DNA of 64,000 bases, from assembly GCF_022496765.1 (NCBI RefSeq), contig NZ_VANV01000009.1, positions 34-64,033 on the forward strand, in the 5' to 3' direction. The translations under genes were made by a program, and so were the position numbers. This document shows positions 7,659 through 15,796 of this stretch, one piece after another. The DNA comes from Acidaminobacter sp. JC074. Lineage in GTDB: Bacteria > Bacillota > Clostridia > Peptostreptococcales > Acidaminobacteraceae. Every line of letters starts with the position of its first letter. Positions within the stretch are counted from its first letter, which is position 1. The notes under the pieces were generated by a model. The model saw only the letters and a program-made list of their open reading frames with translations. It searched no databases and was not told where the DNA came from.

Positions 7659-8612
7659 CTACTTGAGTAAAAGTTCAAACATCCTATTCTTAAACAAATC
7701 GTTATCAATAGACTTACAGACCACTGCATTCGGCTCATTAGATACAAATCCATCTGAAACTGCAAGTACCGCACCATCATCTAAAATAACCTGACCATAA
7801 GCTTTTTCCTCATGAATACAGGTATAACAGTAGCAGTCTACTCTATCAGTCATGATATCATCCCATAAGACCACGCCCATGGCTACTGCATCAGGTAGAT
7901 CAACAATATGTTCACCACTTCTTTTTAGGTTATAGTCCAATAAAGACTTGTTACACTGAACACTGAAAACAGCTTCTTTAACACCACTATTTAATAACAT
8001 CTCCATATCTTCTTTATTAAGAGCTGCATCACCCAAACAAACATCAAAACCAATGATGGTGATAGGTATGCCTGAATTAAGCATAATTGAGTAAGCTTCT
8101 GCATCCACATAAACATTAAACTCAGATACTGCTGTTGTATTGCCTCTACCGAAGCCAGCTGTGCCCATAGAGTATATTCTCTTCACCTTGGACATAGTTT
8201 TAGGCGACTTCATAATTGCCAAGGCGATATTGGTTACAGGACCAATGGTTACGATTTCAATTTCATCTGGATTCTTTTTAACAATATCCAAAATAGCCTC
8301 AACTGCATGTCTTTTTTCTGGACCAATTGTAGGATGAATCAAATCGCAATCTCCCATACCATCCTGGCCGTGTACATTTACTGCTGTAATTAAATCCTTG
8401 GCCAAGGGCTTAGATGCGCCAACATAAACTGGTGGCATCTCTTTGTTTGTTACTTCCAAGGTCATCAAGGTGTTTTTTGTTGCTAAATCAAGAGGTACAT
8501 TGCCACAAACCGTTGTAATTCCTTCAATTTGAACCTCATCAGACTTTAAAGCCATAATTAAAGCTACTGCATCGTCTGAACCACAATCTGTATCAATCCA
8601 TAATTTTCTCAT
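7659..8612 (-). CDS. Nucleoside hydrolase (inosine-uridine preferring family)
   Basis: The 317-residue enzyme splits the N-glycosidic bond of ribonucleosides to base plus ribose. The N-terminal Ca-binding motif reads IDTDCGSDDAVAL (canonical DTDPGxDDA, with Cys in place of Pro). ILDIVKKNPDEIEIVTIGPVTNIA and the later SEFNVYVDAEA stretch are family features. I start at the ATG with AAGGAG upstream and not at the in-frame TTG 15 bases earlier. It leads the operon nucleoside hydrolase, ribokinase, HD phosphohydrolase. The promoter faces a Crp-like gene, and a palindrome lies at about -41.5. Confidence 0.9.
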   Translation of the reverse strand: MRKLWIDTDCGSDDAVALIMALKSDEVQIEGITTVCGNVPLDLATKNTLMTLEVTNKEMPPVYVGASKPLAKDLITAVNVHGQDGMGDCDLIHPTIGPEKRHAVEAILDIVKKNPDEIEIVTIGPVTNIALAIMKSPKTMSKVKRIYSMGTAGFGRGNTTAVSEFNVYVDAEAYSIMLNSGIPITIIGFDVCLGDAALNKEDMEMLLNSGVKEAVFSVQCNKSLLDYNLKRSGEHIVDLPDAVAMGVVLWDDIMTDRVDCYCYTCIHEEKAYGQVILDDGAVLAVSDGFVSNEPNAVVCKSIDNDLFKNRMFELLLK

Positions 8613-8637
8613 ATAATCTCCTTCCAAATACTATCCT

Positions 8638-8667
8638 TTGACTATAGTATAAATGCCATGATATGAT
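8638..8667 (+). promoter_or_regulatory. Promoter of the Crp-like gene
   Basis: TTGACT (8638-8643) and TATGAT (8662-8667) are 18 bases apart. The predicted start of transcription falls in the palindrome at 8671-8690, which would suit autorepression. On the - strand the sequence TATACT (8651-8646) fits a -10 element for the nucleoside operon, so the two promoters face each other. Confidence 0.5.
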
Positions 8668-8670
8668 TAT

Positions 8671-8690
8671 TTTAGGTCAAATGACCCAAA
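8671..8690. promoter_or_regulatory. Palindromic operator between nucleoside operon and Crp-like gene
   Basis: GGTCA-AA-TGACC (8675-8686) is perfect. Flanking TTT and AAA extend it to a 20-bp near-palindrome with one mismatched pair. If the nucleoside operon starts at A8639, seven bases after its -10 TATACT, the centre lies at -41.5. That is the class II activator position of Crp/Fnr proteins. For the divergent gene the same site would cover the start of transcription. Confidence 0.5.
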
Positions 8691-8700
8691 GGAGATATTT

Positions 8701-9333
8701 ATGGATTTAAAAGCACTCATCGATCAAGCACCTTCTCAGATCAAAGACCACTTCATCTATAGAACACATCTCAAAGATGATACCATCACTTTTGCTGATG
8801 AAAAGAATGACTACCTTTATATCTTGACTGAAGGACAAGCTGATGTGATTTTTCAAACCTATGAAGGTGCCATGCGTACCATATACAATTATCAACCCTA
8901 TTCCTGTTTTGGCGAACTAGAACTCTTTAATGAAGATGCCAAAACTCATGAAATCATTTGTAAGACCGAATCTAAGACCCTATCACTTCATAAAGACTAT
9001 GTCTTCATTTGGATGCAGTCAGACTTCAATTTCACCAAGTATTTAATAGAACAGCTATCATCTAAACTTCTAGAAAGCTCTAAAAGCTTATCAGCAGTGA
9101 CTCTGTTAAATGTAAATGATCGACTACTTAACTGTATTTATACCCATAGCCTGTTAGGTGATTTATAAGAACTCACAAAAGACCAGGTGTGCACCGAAAT
9201 CAGTACTCCAATAAGGAGTTTAAATAGGGCAATTGCTAACTGCCATTCAAATGGATTTATTGCCTATGAAAAAAAGAAGTTTAAAGTTCTGTCTCATGAC
9301 AAACTGAAAAACTACTGCGAAACTTTAATCTAA
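8701..9333 (+). pseudogene. Crp/Fnr-family regulator (YeiL-like) split by an in-frame UAA
   Basis: The first 155 codons encode a cyclic-nucleotide-binding-type beta-roll (LYILTEGQADVIFQ, YQPYSCFGELELF) and the long dimer helix. The frame then meets TAA at 9166-9168 but continues open for 54 codons to TAA 9331-9333. That second part encodes the missing helix-turn-helix (LTKDQVCTEIST, SLNRAIANCHSNGFI). Read through, the protein is about 210 residues, the normal length. The break is therefore one nonsense codon with no frame change: a mutation, a sequencing error or, less likely, readthrough. Its place opposite a nucleoside hydrolase mirrors E. coli yeiL next to rihB. AAAGGAG precedes the ATG. 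Confidence 0.8.
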
Positions 9334-9334
9334 A

Positions 9335-9368
9335 AAAAGCTTATAACATTTTCATGTCATAAGCTTTT
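9335..9368. terminator. Bidirectional terminator
   Basis: Arms AAAAGCTTAT (9335-9344) and ATAAGCTTTT (9359-9368) form a 10-bp stem, with a further ACAT/ATGT pairing inside the loop. A and T runs flank it. It sits between the Crp-like pseudogene and the convergent zincin lipoprotein gene. Confidence 0.7.
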
Positions 9369-9371
9369 GTA

Positions 9372-10904
9372 TTATAATCCTAAATTTGTTCTGATTGTTT
9401 CTCTTAATTTAACCATATCATCAAATTGGTAGAACCACTTAACCTTTTGATCTTTGATTTCATTACCTTCAGGTTTATCAAAACATACAAAGAGTCTAAA
9501 GCTTTCAGCAATATCTTCTTCTGGATTTGTAGCAGCATAATCAGTTACAAAGTGATTTTGATACTTTTCGTAAAACTCATAAGCTGTATCAGGGTTATTA
9601 GGGTCTACAATTTTGTCAAAATCATCTTTAATCTCTGGCCAAAACTTCTGGTAAAACTCATTTAAGTAAGATGTTTTGGCTAAAATACCTTCTTCATTTT
9701 CATAAGTACCATTTGATTTTTCTTGCATTTGACTGGCATTTAACGTCAACAAGTGACCAAACTCATGTACAATTGTTTCATCGTACTCATTGATGTAGTT
9801 GCCCTTTTCATCAAAGGCATCTTTAATATCTAAAACCATTCTCCATTTAGTCAGTTCATCATTTTCTTGTCTTACATAAGCAAGAACATTGGCCTGACCA
9901 TCTGAGTTGATTAAAATATGTTCGACATAAGGTCTCATGTCTTTTGAGATAACCTTTACAGCTCTGTCTACTAAGTAGTTAAACTTCAGCATATCATCAG
10001 AAGAAACACCTGACTTGTCACCTACATACTTAACATCCGCACCTTTTAACTGGAATTTTGCATATATCACACTAGATGATTCTAGTTGCGTGATGACCTC
10101 ATCTGCATCAAAGCCTGCATCTTTAAGGATAGCTTCTAGCTCTTCATACATACCTTCAAGTGCTTCATTTTCTGGATCGTTTTGACTTAAGTCGATGATT
10201 TTTTCATCTAGCTCAACCAGCCTATTCTTTTGATCTTGGCTAAACTTATCTGCATGTTCTGTCGTAAACTCAGCCATGGTAGTCATAGGTACCTTTAAAC
10301 CAAATGACTTTAAAAGTACATTCATCTCACCATATATTTCTCGAACAGCTTGCGCTGTATCTTCATTGTAGTTTTCTTCTGCCTTGTTGATTTTATCTAG
10401 TATAAGCTGAGCTTTTTGCTTTTGTTCATCTGAAAGTTTACCAATTTCAAAACCTAAATAGCTTTCTAACGTCCACGGTTCAAAACCATAGTCATCTGAA
10501 GGGTTCGAATCCTCTGAGTTTGAATCAGTTGACGTATCATTTGAGTCGTCCTTCATATCACCTTCCATTTCAAATGAAAGGTGAATATCAAAATCAGCTA
10601 GTCTTCTTGATAAGTTATTATACAAATCATCTAGACGTGAGTCGTTGAAATCTACAGCTTCGATTTTATTGATTTCATCTAATAAAGCAGTGATCTCATC
10701 TTGCTGGTCTTGGTTAAGACTATCGACTTCATCTCCTAATAAATTGTCAAGTGTCCAAGCTTCTATTTCCTCAGAGTCATAATCCATTTTTTCTTCTTGT
10801 ACTGGTTGATTATTTGTAGCCTCTACAGGCTTTACTAATGCTTTTGACTGACAGCCCGTCATCAAAAGACATACGGCTAAAAGTGTTACTATATATTTTT
10901 TCAT
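9372..10904 (-). CDS. Lipoprotein with gluzincin-like HEFGH site and three helical repeats
   Basis: The 510-residue protein has a lipoprotein signal (lipobox LMTG-C18) and should sit on the outer face of the membrane. Residues 47-105, 140-202 and about 210-265 are three related helical repeats; the first two open with AWTLDNLLG and PWTLESYLG. Residues 115-137 are an acidic Ser/Asp linker. The C-terminal half holds HEFGH (380-384) and EDIAESF (Glu467), a plausible HExxH...E zinc site, so it is probably a metallopeptidase or a relative. It is the last gene of the TlpA/polyferredoxin operon and its ATG overlaps the preceding stop (TAATG). Substrate unknown. Confidence 0.7.
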   Translation of the reverse strand: MKKYIVTLLAVCLLMTGCQSKALVKPVEATNNQPVQEEKMDYDSEEIEAWTLDNLLGDEVDSLNQDQQDEITALLDEINKIEAVDFNDSRLDDLYNNLSRRLADFDIHLSFEMEGDMKDDSNDTSTDSNSEDSNPSDDYGFEPWTLESYLGFEIGKLSDEQKQKAQLILDKINKAEENYNEDTAQAVREIYGEMNVLLKSFGLKVPMTTMAEFTTEHADKFSQDQKNRLVELDEKIIDLSQNDPENEALEGMYEELEAILKDAGFDADEVITQLESSSVIYAKFQLKGADVKYVGDKSGVSSDDMLKFNYLVDRAVKVISKDMRPYVEHILINSDGQANVLAYVRQENDELTKWRMVLDIKDAFDEKGNYINEYDETIVHEFGHLLTLNASQMQEKSNGTYENEEGILAKTSYLNEFYQKFWPEIKDDFDKIVDPNNPDTAYEFYEKYQNHFVTDYAATNPEEDIAESFRLFVCFDKPEGNEIKDQKVKWFYQFDDMVKLRETIRTNLGL

Positions 10905-11725
10905 TACTTTCTCCTTACTTTTTTCGTTTCAATTGCAGCTAGATGACAAGACGATTTACAGTCACCACATCTGATACACTCTATACTGTTTAAATCCTTT
11001 GTAGGATTTAAATCAACTTTACACGACTTAGAACATGCGCCACATGATGTACATTTATCATGATCTATTTGATAACCTAAAAAGCTAAACTTGTTAAACA
11101 GTCCGTATATAATACCTAAAGGACATAATACTCTGCAAAATATCCTATAGACAAATACTGATACAATTAAAATACTGATTAAAATAAACATCTTCCATGT
11201 AAATAAAACACCAAGTGCCGATCTTAAACCAGGATTCTTTATTAATAGGGGTATAGCACCAAAGAAGGTACCACTTGGACATATATATTTACAAAATCCA
11301 GGATCACCTAAGCCTAATTTATTTGTAAATAATGTTGGAATTAAAATGACAAAGTAGATTAAAACACCGTATTTTACATACTTCAAGTATTTCGGCATCT
11401 TAAACTTTTTTGATTTTATCTTATACAAAAGATCTTGCAGAAGTCCAAATGGACACATATAAGAGCAGACAAACCGACCAAATACAGTGCCGATTATCAT
11501 GAGTATGCCCATGACATAAAAGGATATCTGATATTTCATAGAACCCATTACTGCTTGTAATGAGCCTATAGGACAGGAGCCCAGTGCACCAGGACAAGAA
11601 TAACAATTCAGTCCAGGTAGACACATAAGTTTTGTTTTGCCCTTAAAAATCTTACCGTTTATAAAACCACTTACATAGGCATTGGTACTTATGAATGTTA
11701 GAATCTGAATCCATAGTCTTTTCAT
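10904..11725 (-). CDS. Membrane 4Fe-4S protein of the NapH/NosR C-terminal (YccM-like) type
   Basis: The 273-residue protein has about five to six membrane segments and a rich set of Cys motifs: GLNCYSCPGALGSCPIG near the N-terminus, two CxxxCP motifs flanking helices (CSYMCPFG, CKYICPSG), CRVLCPLG, and a C-terminal dicluster ferredoxin (CTSCGACSKSC, CIRCGDCKSSC). Relatives move electrons between the membrane and extracytoplasmic proteins. I start at the ATG that overlaps the stop of the 43-codon gene (TAATG), with GGAG upstream. An in-frame TTG further up lies inside that gene. With the TlpA-like lipoprotein and CLEC peptide it forms a likely envelope redox relay. Confidence 0.85.
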   Translation of the reverse strand: MKRLWIQILTFISTNAYVSGFINGKIFKGKTKLMCLPGLNCYSCPGALGSCPIGSLQAVMGSMKYQISFYVMGILMIIGTVFGRFVCSYMCPFGLLQDLLYKIKSKKFKMPKYLKYVKYGVLIYFVILIPTLFTNKLGLGDPGFCKYICPSGTFFGAIPLLIKNPGLRSALGVLFTWKMFILISILIVSVFVYRIFCRVLCPLGIIYGLFNKFSFLGYQIDHDKCTSCGACSKSCKVDLNPTKDLNSIECIRCGDCKSSCHLAAIETKKVRRK

Positions 11726-11856
11726 TAACCTACTCCTATACATTCTAGGCAAATCTTAATGGCTTTCTTAAAGACAATGTCTGCCTCATTTCTATAAATG
11801 CCATAAGACATAAAACAAATGCCTATGGTCAAAAGATACCATTTAATTTTATTCAT
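11725..11856 (-). CDS. CD1871A-family small CXXC membrane peptide (43 aa)
   Basis: The 43-residue product has one N-terminal membrane helix (WYLLTIGICFMSYGIY), a short charged stretch and a C-terminal CLECIGVG. That layout matches the small CXXC proteins annotated as the CD1871A family in clostridia. The ATG lies inside the last codons of the TlpA-like gene (8-base overlap) and the stop overlaps the start of the polyferredoxin gene as TAATG, so all three are coupled. The CXXC at the membrane surface could pass electrons between the [4Fe-4S] membrane protein and the thioredoxin-like lipoprotein; that role is inference. Confidence 0.85.
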   Translation of the reverse strand: MNKIKWYLLTIGICFMSYGIYRNEADIVFKKAIKICLECIGVG

Positions 11857-12409
11857 TGATTAAAGCCTCTATAGCCTTTGTTAAACCAGCCTCATCTGTG
11901 CCACCTGCTATAAATGATTTCAAAACCTTACCCTCAGAGTCTATAAATAGTGTGACAGGTACATAATCAAACTTAGAAGATAGGATTTCTTTTGTTTGGT
12001 CATTTTCTTTTAAAAGTGGATAAGTGATCTTTAACGTGTCTTTTAACTCCTTGACTTCATCTTCTGAAGAATCTAAAGCGAGTCCTAATATTTCAACACC
12101 CTTATCTTTATAAGCTTGAGATACCTTTTCAAAATCAGGCATTTCTTCTACACAAGGTCCACACCATGTTCCCCATAAGTTAAGGACCGTAACCTTATTA
12201 TTCTTATATGTCTCTTTGTTAATTTCTTTGCCATCATATGTTTTGATGACCAAATCAGATAAGTCTATACCTTCTGCTGGGTTTGATTCTCCTGTAGATT
12301 CTGTTTGTGTTTCTGTTTTGATATCCTCTACATTGTTTTTTGCTGCCTTGGTTTGACATCCTGTAAATATTAATGATGTCATAAGTAATAAAATTATCAG
12401 TCTCTTCAT
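11849..12409 (-). CDS. TlpA/ResA-like thioredoxin-fold lipoprotein
   Basis: The 186-residue protein has a lipoprotein signal (SLIFTGC, C18), a linker rich in Asn/Thr/Glu, and an extracytoplasmic thioredoxin domain with LWGTWCGPCVEEMP (redox-active CGPC). The later VPVTLFIDSEGKVLKSF contains the cis-Pro loop. It probably reduces or oxidises disulfides outside the membrane. I start at the ATG behind GGGAGGTAGTC; an in-frame upstream start would bury the signal peptide. It heads the operon and is divergent from an OmpR-type regulator pair, with a shared direct-repeat box between them. Confidence 0.88.
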   Translation of the reverse strand: MKRLIILLLMTSLIFTGCQTKAAKNNVEDIKTETQTESTGESNPAEGIDLSDLVIKTYDGKEINKETYKNNKVTVLNLWGTWCGPCVEEMPDFEKVSQAYKDKGVEILGLALDSSEDEVKELKDTLKITYPLLKENDQTKEILSSKFDYVPVTLFIDSEGKVLKSFIAGGTDEAGLTKAIEALINE

Positions 12410-12480
12410 GACTACCTCCCTCGATTTCTTAAGTCTGAAATCATTGTAGCAAGTCAAACTTTCACAAAAATAAAGGCAAC

Positions 12481-12497
12481 CTTAAAACAAACTTAAA
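12481..12497. promoter_or_regulatory. Direct-repeat box CTTAAA-N5-CTTAAA, candidate OmpR-family site
   Basis: Two CTTAAA hexamers (12481-12486 and 12492-12497) are one helical turn (11 bp) apart, the usual spacing for tandem OmpR-family recognition. The box centre is 40 bases from a TATGAT (12529-12534) facing the regulator gene and 41 bases from a TACAAT (12448-12443) facing the TlpA operon. Neither promoter has a good -35, as expected for activated promoters. One box may serve both. Confidence 0.4.
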
Positions 12498-12560
12498 TGT
12501 CCTTTTTTCTGTTTTTTTTCATTTGAAGTATGATAAAGTAATATTAGAAAGAAGGTATTT

Positions 12561-13247
12561 ATGAAAGCAAAAATATTATTAATGGAAGATGATCCTGGCA
12601 TCAACAACCTTTTAACCATGCAGTTAAAATCAGAAGGCTATGATGTTACCCAGGCATTTGATGGTAATCAGGCAACAGACTTATTTGATGACAGCTTCCA
12701 TTTGGCAATTCTAGATATTATGGTACCCATCAAAGATGGCTTTGAAGTCTTAGAGTACATAAGAAAAACCAGTCACATCCCCATCATATTTTTAACAGCA
12801 AGAAACGAAGATCTAGATAAAATGAGAGCCTTAGGACTGGGAGCAGATGATTATGTCACCAAACCCTTTTCAGTGGTAGAAGTTGTCTATAGGTGTAAGG
12901 CCCATTTAAGACGTTACTTTCAATACACGCCCATGACCGATAATCATGTCTTAACGGTACAGGAAATCACGCTGGACAAGACTACATGTGAAGTTGTTTT
13001 TAAAGGACAGGTAATCAATCTTAACGCCAAAGAATACGAAATGCTTGTCTTCTTTATGGAGCATCCAGGACAGGTATTTACTAAACAACAACTCTATGAA
13101 CATATATGGGGAGATGACTATTTTGGTGATGACAATACCATTATGGTTCATATCTCAAGACTCAGAGAAAAGCTCGGAGACAGTCCTAAAAACAGTAAGT
13201 ATATCAAAACCATCAAAGGACTAGGTTATAGATTGGAGAAATCATGA
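12561..13247 (+). CDS. OmpR/PhoB-family response regulator
   Basis: The 228-residue regulator has a receiver domain with acidic residues E9/D10/D11, phosphoacceptor D52 (LAILDIM), the conserved Thr (IFLTAR) and Lys (YVTKPF). A winged-helix output domain follows (NLNAKEYEMLVFFMEHPG, YEHIWGDDYFGDDNTIMVHI, TIKGLGYRLEK). It shares an ATGA overlap with the histidine kinase gene, so the two are a cognate pair. Divergence from the TlpA/CD1871A/polyferredoxin operon suggests that operon is a target and that the system senses envelope or redox stress; this is inferred from position only. Confidence 0.93.
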   Translation: MKAKILLMEDDPGINNLLTMQLKSEGYDVTQAFDGNQATDLFDDSFHLAILDIMVPIKDGFEVLEYIRKTSHIPIIFLTARNEDLDKMRALGLGADDYVTKPFSVVEVVYRCKAHLRRYFQYTPMTDNHVLTVQEITLDKTTCEVVFKGQVINLNAKEYEMLVFFMEHPGQVFTKQQLYEHIWGDDYFGDDNTIMVHISRLREKLGDSPKNSKYIKTIKGLGYRLEKS

Positions 13248-14572
13248 AGTTAAATAGAATATCTAGGCATCTTCTTAAAGGTTATGTGCTGGTTCTTGGC
13301 CTTATCCTGGTCTTGATCTTATCAGTTTACGGCATGTATATGGGTTATACCAATACGCAACTTGAACGTTCTTCAGTTGATATGGATCAGCTTATTTTAG
13401 ATTATGAAAAAGAGGGAGAAAAAGCCTTTGATAAACATGCCTTAAGAGTAGACGATTATTTAATCATCACCGATAAGTCTTATAAGATTATAAATGCATA
13501 CAACATTGATCCAAATTCCTATAAGAGCTTTTTTGACCTCCAAATGTCAGATGAACTCAACCAAAACAATGCGTATTACTTATTTGAAAACTATGATGGC
13601 GATTTAGTATTTCATCTCTATTTGTCACCATATGAAGAAGAAGCCAATATGCTTTTTATCTTCTTAGTCCTTGCTATTTTGATCTTTAGTGTTTTTTCAG
13701 TTTTTTATGCAAGAAACACAAGCAAAAAAATAATCGAGCCCGTCAATGAGCTCATCTTAGGTGCTAAAAATATAGGCAAGGGAGATTACTCTTATCAAGT
13801 TGAGTATGAAACAGGTAATGAACTTGACTTGATAAGGGATGAAATCAACCAGATGTCCCATCAGCTTAAGGAAGAAAAACAAAGAAGAATGGCCTTAGAA
13901 AATGAAAGGAATCAGTTGATCATGAACCTTTCACATGACATAAAAACACCACTAACAAATGTTATCGGTTATTCTCAAGCCTTAATGTCGCAAAGCCTTG
14001 ATGACAATACGAAAAAGTCTGTAGAAACCATTTATAAATATGGTCTTAATGCAGCGGCATTAACAGAAGAATTATTTGATTACAGCAAAATCAACACACA
14101 TGAACTTAACAAAGAGTTACATGATATCGTTGAACTTACAAGAATAAAACTGGCAGAGTACATCCATGAGTTTGAGACCTTTAATATCAACTATGAGTTC
14201 GACTTACCAGATACAAAGGTCATGGTCCAGCTCAATAAACTTATGTACCAGAGGGTTCTAGACAATCTTATTCAAAATGCAATCAAATACAATGAAAAAG
14301 ACTTTTCACTTAAAATTAGACTCAAGGACGACAAGGAGGATGTGGAGATTATCATAGAAGATGATGGTATCGGCATACCAGTAGGCTATCATGAATCCAT
14401 CTTTAACCCACTTGTAAGAGTGGAAAGTTCAAGAAACCGACAACTAGGTGGTACAGGCCTAGGCTTGTCTATCGTCAAGCAAATCCTTTTGCAGCATAAG
14501 GGTGATGTCCAATTGGATTCATCTTATACAGAGGGATGTAGATTCATTTTAAGACTTAAAAAGGAGAACTAA
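13244..14572 (+). CDS. Membrane sensor histidine kinase
   Basis: The 442-residue kinase has two membrane helices (about residues 13-35 and 136-156) enclosing an extracytoplasmic sensor of roughly 100 residues. HAMP and HisKA domains follow with the H-box LSHDIKTPLTNV (H231), then an ATPase domain with an N-box (LDNLIQNAIKYNE), a G1 box (EDDGIGIP) and a G2 box (LGGTGLGLSIVK). The small sensor shows no recognisable ligand fold. It overlaps the response regulator by four bases and ends in a terminator hairpin shared with the convergent gene. Confidence 0.92.
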   Translation: MKLNRISRHLLKGYVLVLGLILVLILSVYGMYMGYTNTQLERSSVDMDQLILDYEKEGEKAFDKHALRVDDYLIITDKSYKIINAYNIDPNSYKSFFDLQMSDELNQNNAYYLFENYDGDLVFHLYLSPYEEEANMLFIFLVLAILIFSVFSVFYARNTSKKIIEPVNELILGAKNIGKGDYSYQVEYETGNELDLIRDEINQMSHQLKEEKQRRMALENERNQLIMNLSHDIKTPLTNVIGYSQALMSQSLDDNTKKSVETIYKYGLNAAALTEELFDYSKINTHELNKELHDIVELTRIKLAEYIHEFETFNINYEFDLPDTKVMVQLNKLMYQRVLDNLIQNAIKYNEKDFSLKIRLKDDKEDVEIIIEDDGIGIPVGYHESIFNPLVRVESSRNRQLGGTGLGLSIVKQILLQHKGDVQLDSSYTEGCRFILRLKKEN

Positions 14573-14586
14573 ATCAGTTCTCCTTT
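14560..14586. terminator. Bidirectional terminator
   Basis: An 11-bp stem AAAGGAGAACT / AGTTCTCCTTT with loop AAATC spans the stop codons of both convergent genes (kinase and unknown membrane protein), with A/T runs on either side. Confidence 0.7.
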
Positions 14587-15713
14587 CTTATAAAATCCAC
14601 TATATAATTAAAACCATTGTATGATTCAGCAAACTTCGAGTACTCATATCTCGACATTTGACCAGATTCATACATTTTTTGTATACGCTTGATGCTTCTT
14701 GCTTCTTTACCATACAGGTAATTGTAGATAAAGGTAATATAAAGATTGGCCTTATCACTTTGAAGCAGTTTCTTTTCTTTTCTTATCTGGCCAAGTCTCT
14801 TGTGAGCCGCTCTTGAATGGGCATAAAGATTAACTGATATGACATACAAGGCAACTGCTTGTAATGAAAAGACACCCAGCATTTCCATGGTCCCTTGACC
14901 ATTTGATATTAAAAGCAGAACCAGTAAACCATCGAAGATAGCACCAATTTTAAGAAGCCATTTAGCCTTTGCTACAGTGTGATTGATATAGTATCTATCA
15001 TCTGCCATTTCTAAAACAGCATCCTTGTATTTCCTGTATATCTCATCTTTTCTAATTACCACACCATTTCTATTTTCCGGTCTTAATGCTTCTATCAACT
15101 CTTCAACTGTGTTGATATTATGGTCTAAGATAAAGTTTAGAAGGACCTTTTCATCCTTTGATAAATCACCGTCTAAACTACCAACAATGATTCTACCATC
15201 CATAATAGCAATTTGGTCTTTCCTGTAAAGCTTCAAAAGGGTCACCATCATAAATCTTGTATTGATTTTAGTCAAGTGACTCGACCTTGTGGGACCATTG
15301 ATCTTTCCTCTACTTAAAATAAAGAAATCTGTAATAGGATCAGCATTTGACGGTCCGTTTGTCTTATCTAATAAGGTCCATATTAAAGCCAGTAAAATCA
15401 AAGCAATACTAACCCCAACTGATGGCTTTAAAAATGATTCCAGCATAACAGGCATCTGGAATGTCATAAAGTATTTTAATCCTACAATGACACCTAAAAT
15501 TAAGAGCAGGCCCACCATAAGTTTTAACTTAAAGTTCTTCTGTCCTTCTTCTCTATACTGCCTCTTATTGTATGCTTTTTCATATTTTTTTATTAGCTTG
15601 TTTCTTTTTCTTCTTCCACGTCTAGAAGGTGGTCTTTCTAAATGCTTTTTTATATGTAGTTGTGGTTTTTCTTCTACTTGCTGGTCCAAGTTTTCTATAT
15701 TCTTTTCAGTCAT
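14574..15713 (-). CDS. Unknown membrane protein with basic N-terminus
   Basis: I do not recognise this 379-residue protein. Residues 1-65 are hydrophilic and very basic (RPPSRRGRRKRNKLIKK). Two membrane segments follow near residues 70-120, then a soluble domain of about 130 residues, then two more segments near 260-310 and a basic tail. The middle domain, with KLYRKDQIAIMDGRIIVGSL, looks like a small regulatory fold but cannot be assigned. I prefer the ATG with AGAGG eight bases upstream over the GTG three codons earlier. It stands alone, between convergent kinase and HAD genes. Confidence 0.6.
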   Translation of the reverse strand: MTEKNIENLDQQVEEKPQLHIKKHLERPPSRRGRRKRNKLIKKYEKAYNKRQYREEGQKNFKLKLMVGLLLILGVIVGLKYFMTFQMPVMLESFLKPSVGVSIALILLALIWTLLDKTNGPSNADPITDFFILSRGKINGPTRSSHLTKINTRFMMVTLLKLYRKDQIAIMDGRIIVGSLDGDLSKDEKVLLNFILDHNINTVEELIEALRPENRNGVVIRKDEIYRKYKDAVLEMADDRYYINHTVAKAKWLLKIGAIFDGLLVLLLISNGQGTMEMLGVFSLQAVALYVISVNLYAHSRAAHKRLGQIRKEKKLLQSDKANLYITFIYNYLYGKEARSIKRIQKMYESGQMSRYEYSKFAESYNGFNYIVDFIRKEN

Positions 15714-15796
15714 GATTGTCACCTCTTAAGAACATGGTAAACCATAAAGATTAGAATATAATTAAAAAAAGTTTAGAACTAGCTAAAGTCTTAAGT

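Noticed and set aside
7646..7780. N-terminal extension of the ribokinase frame
   Set aside because: It overlaps the nucleoside hydrolase gene out of frame. The ATG with GGAGGG at 7645 aligns with the PfkB start.
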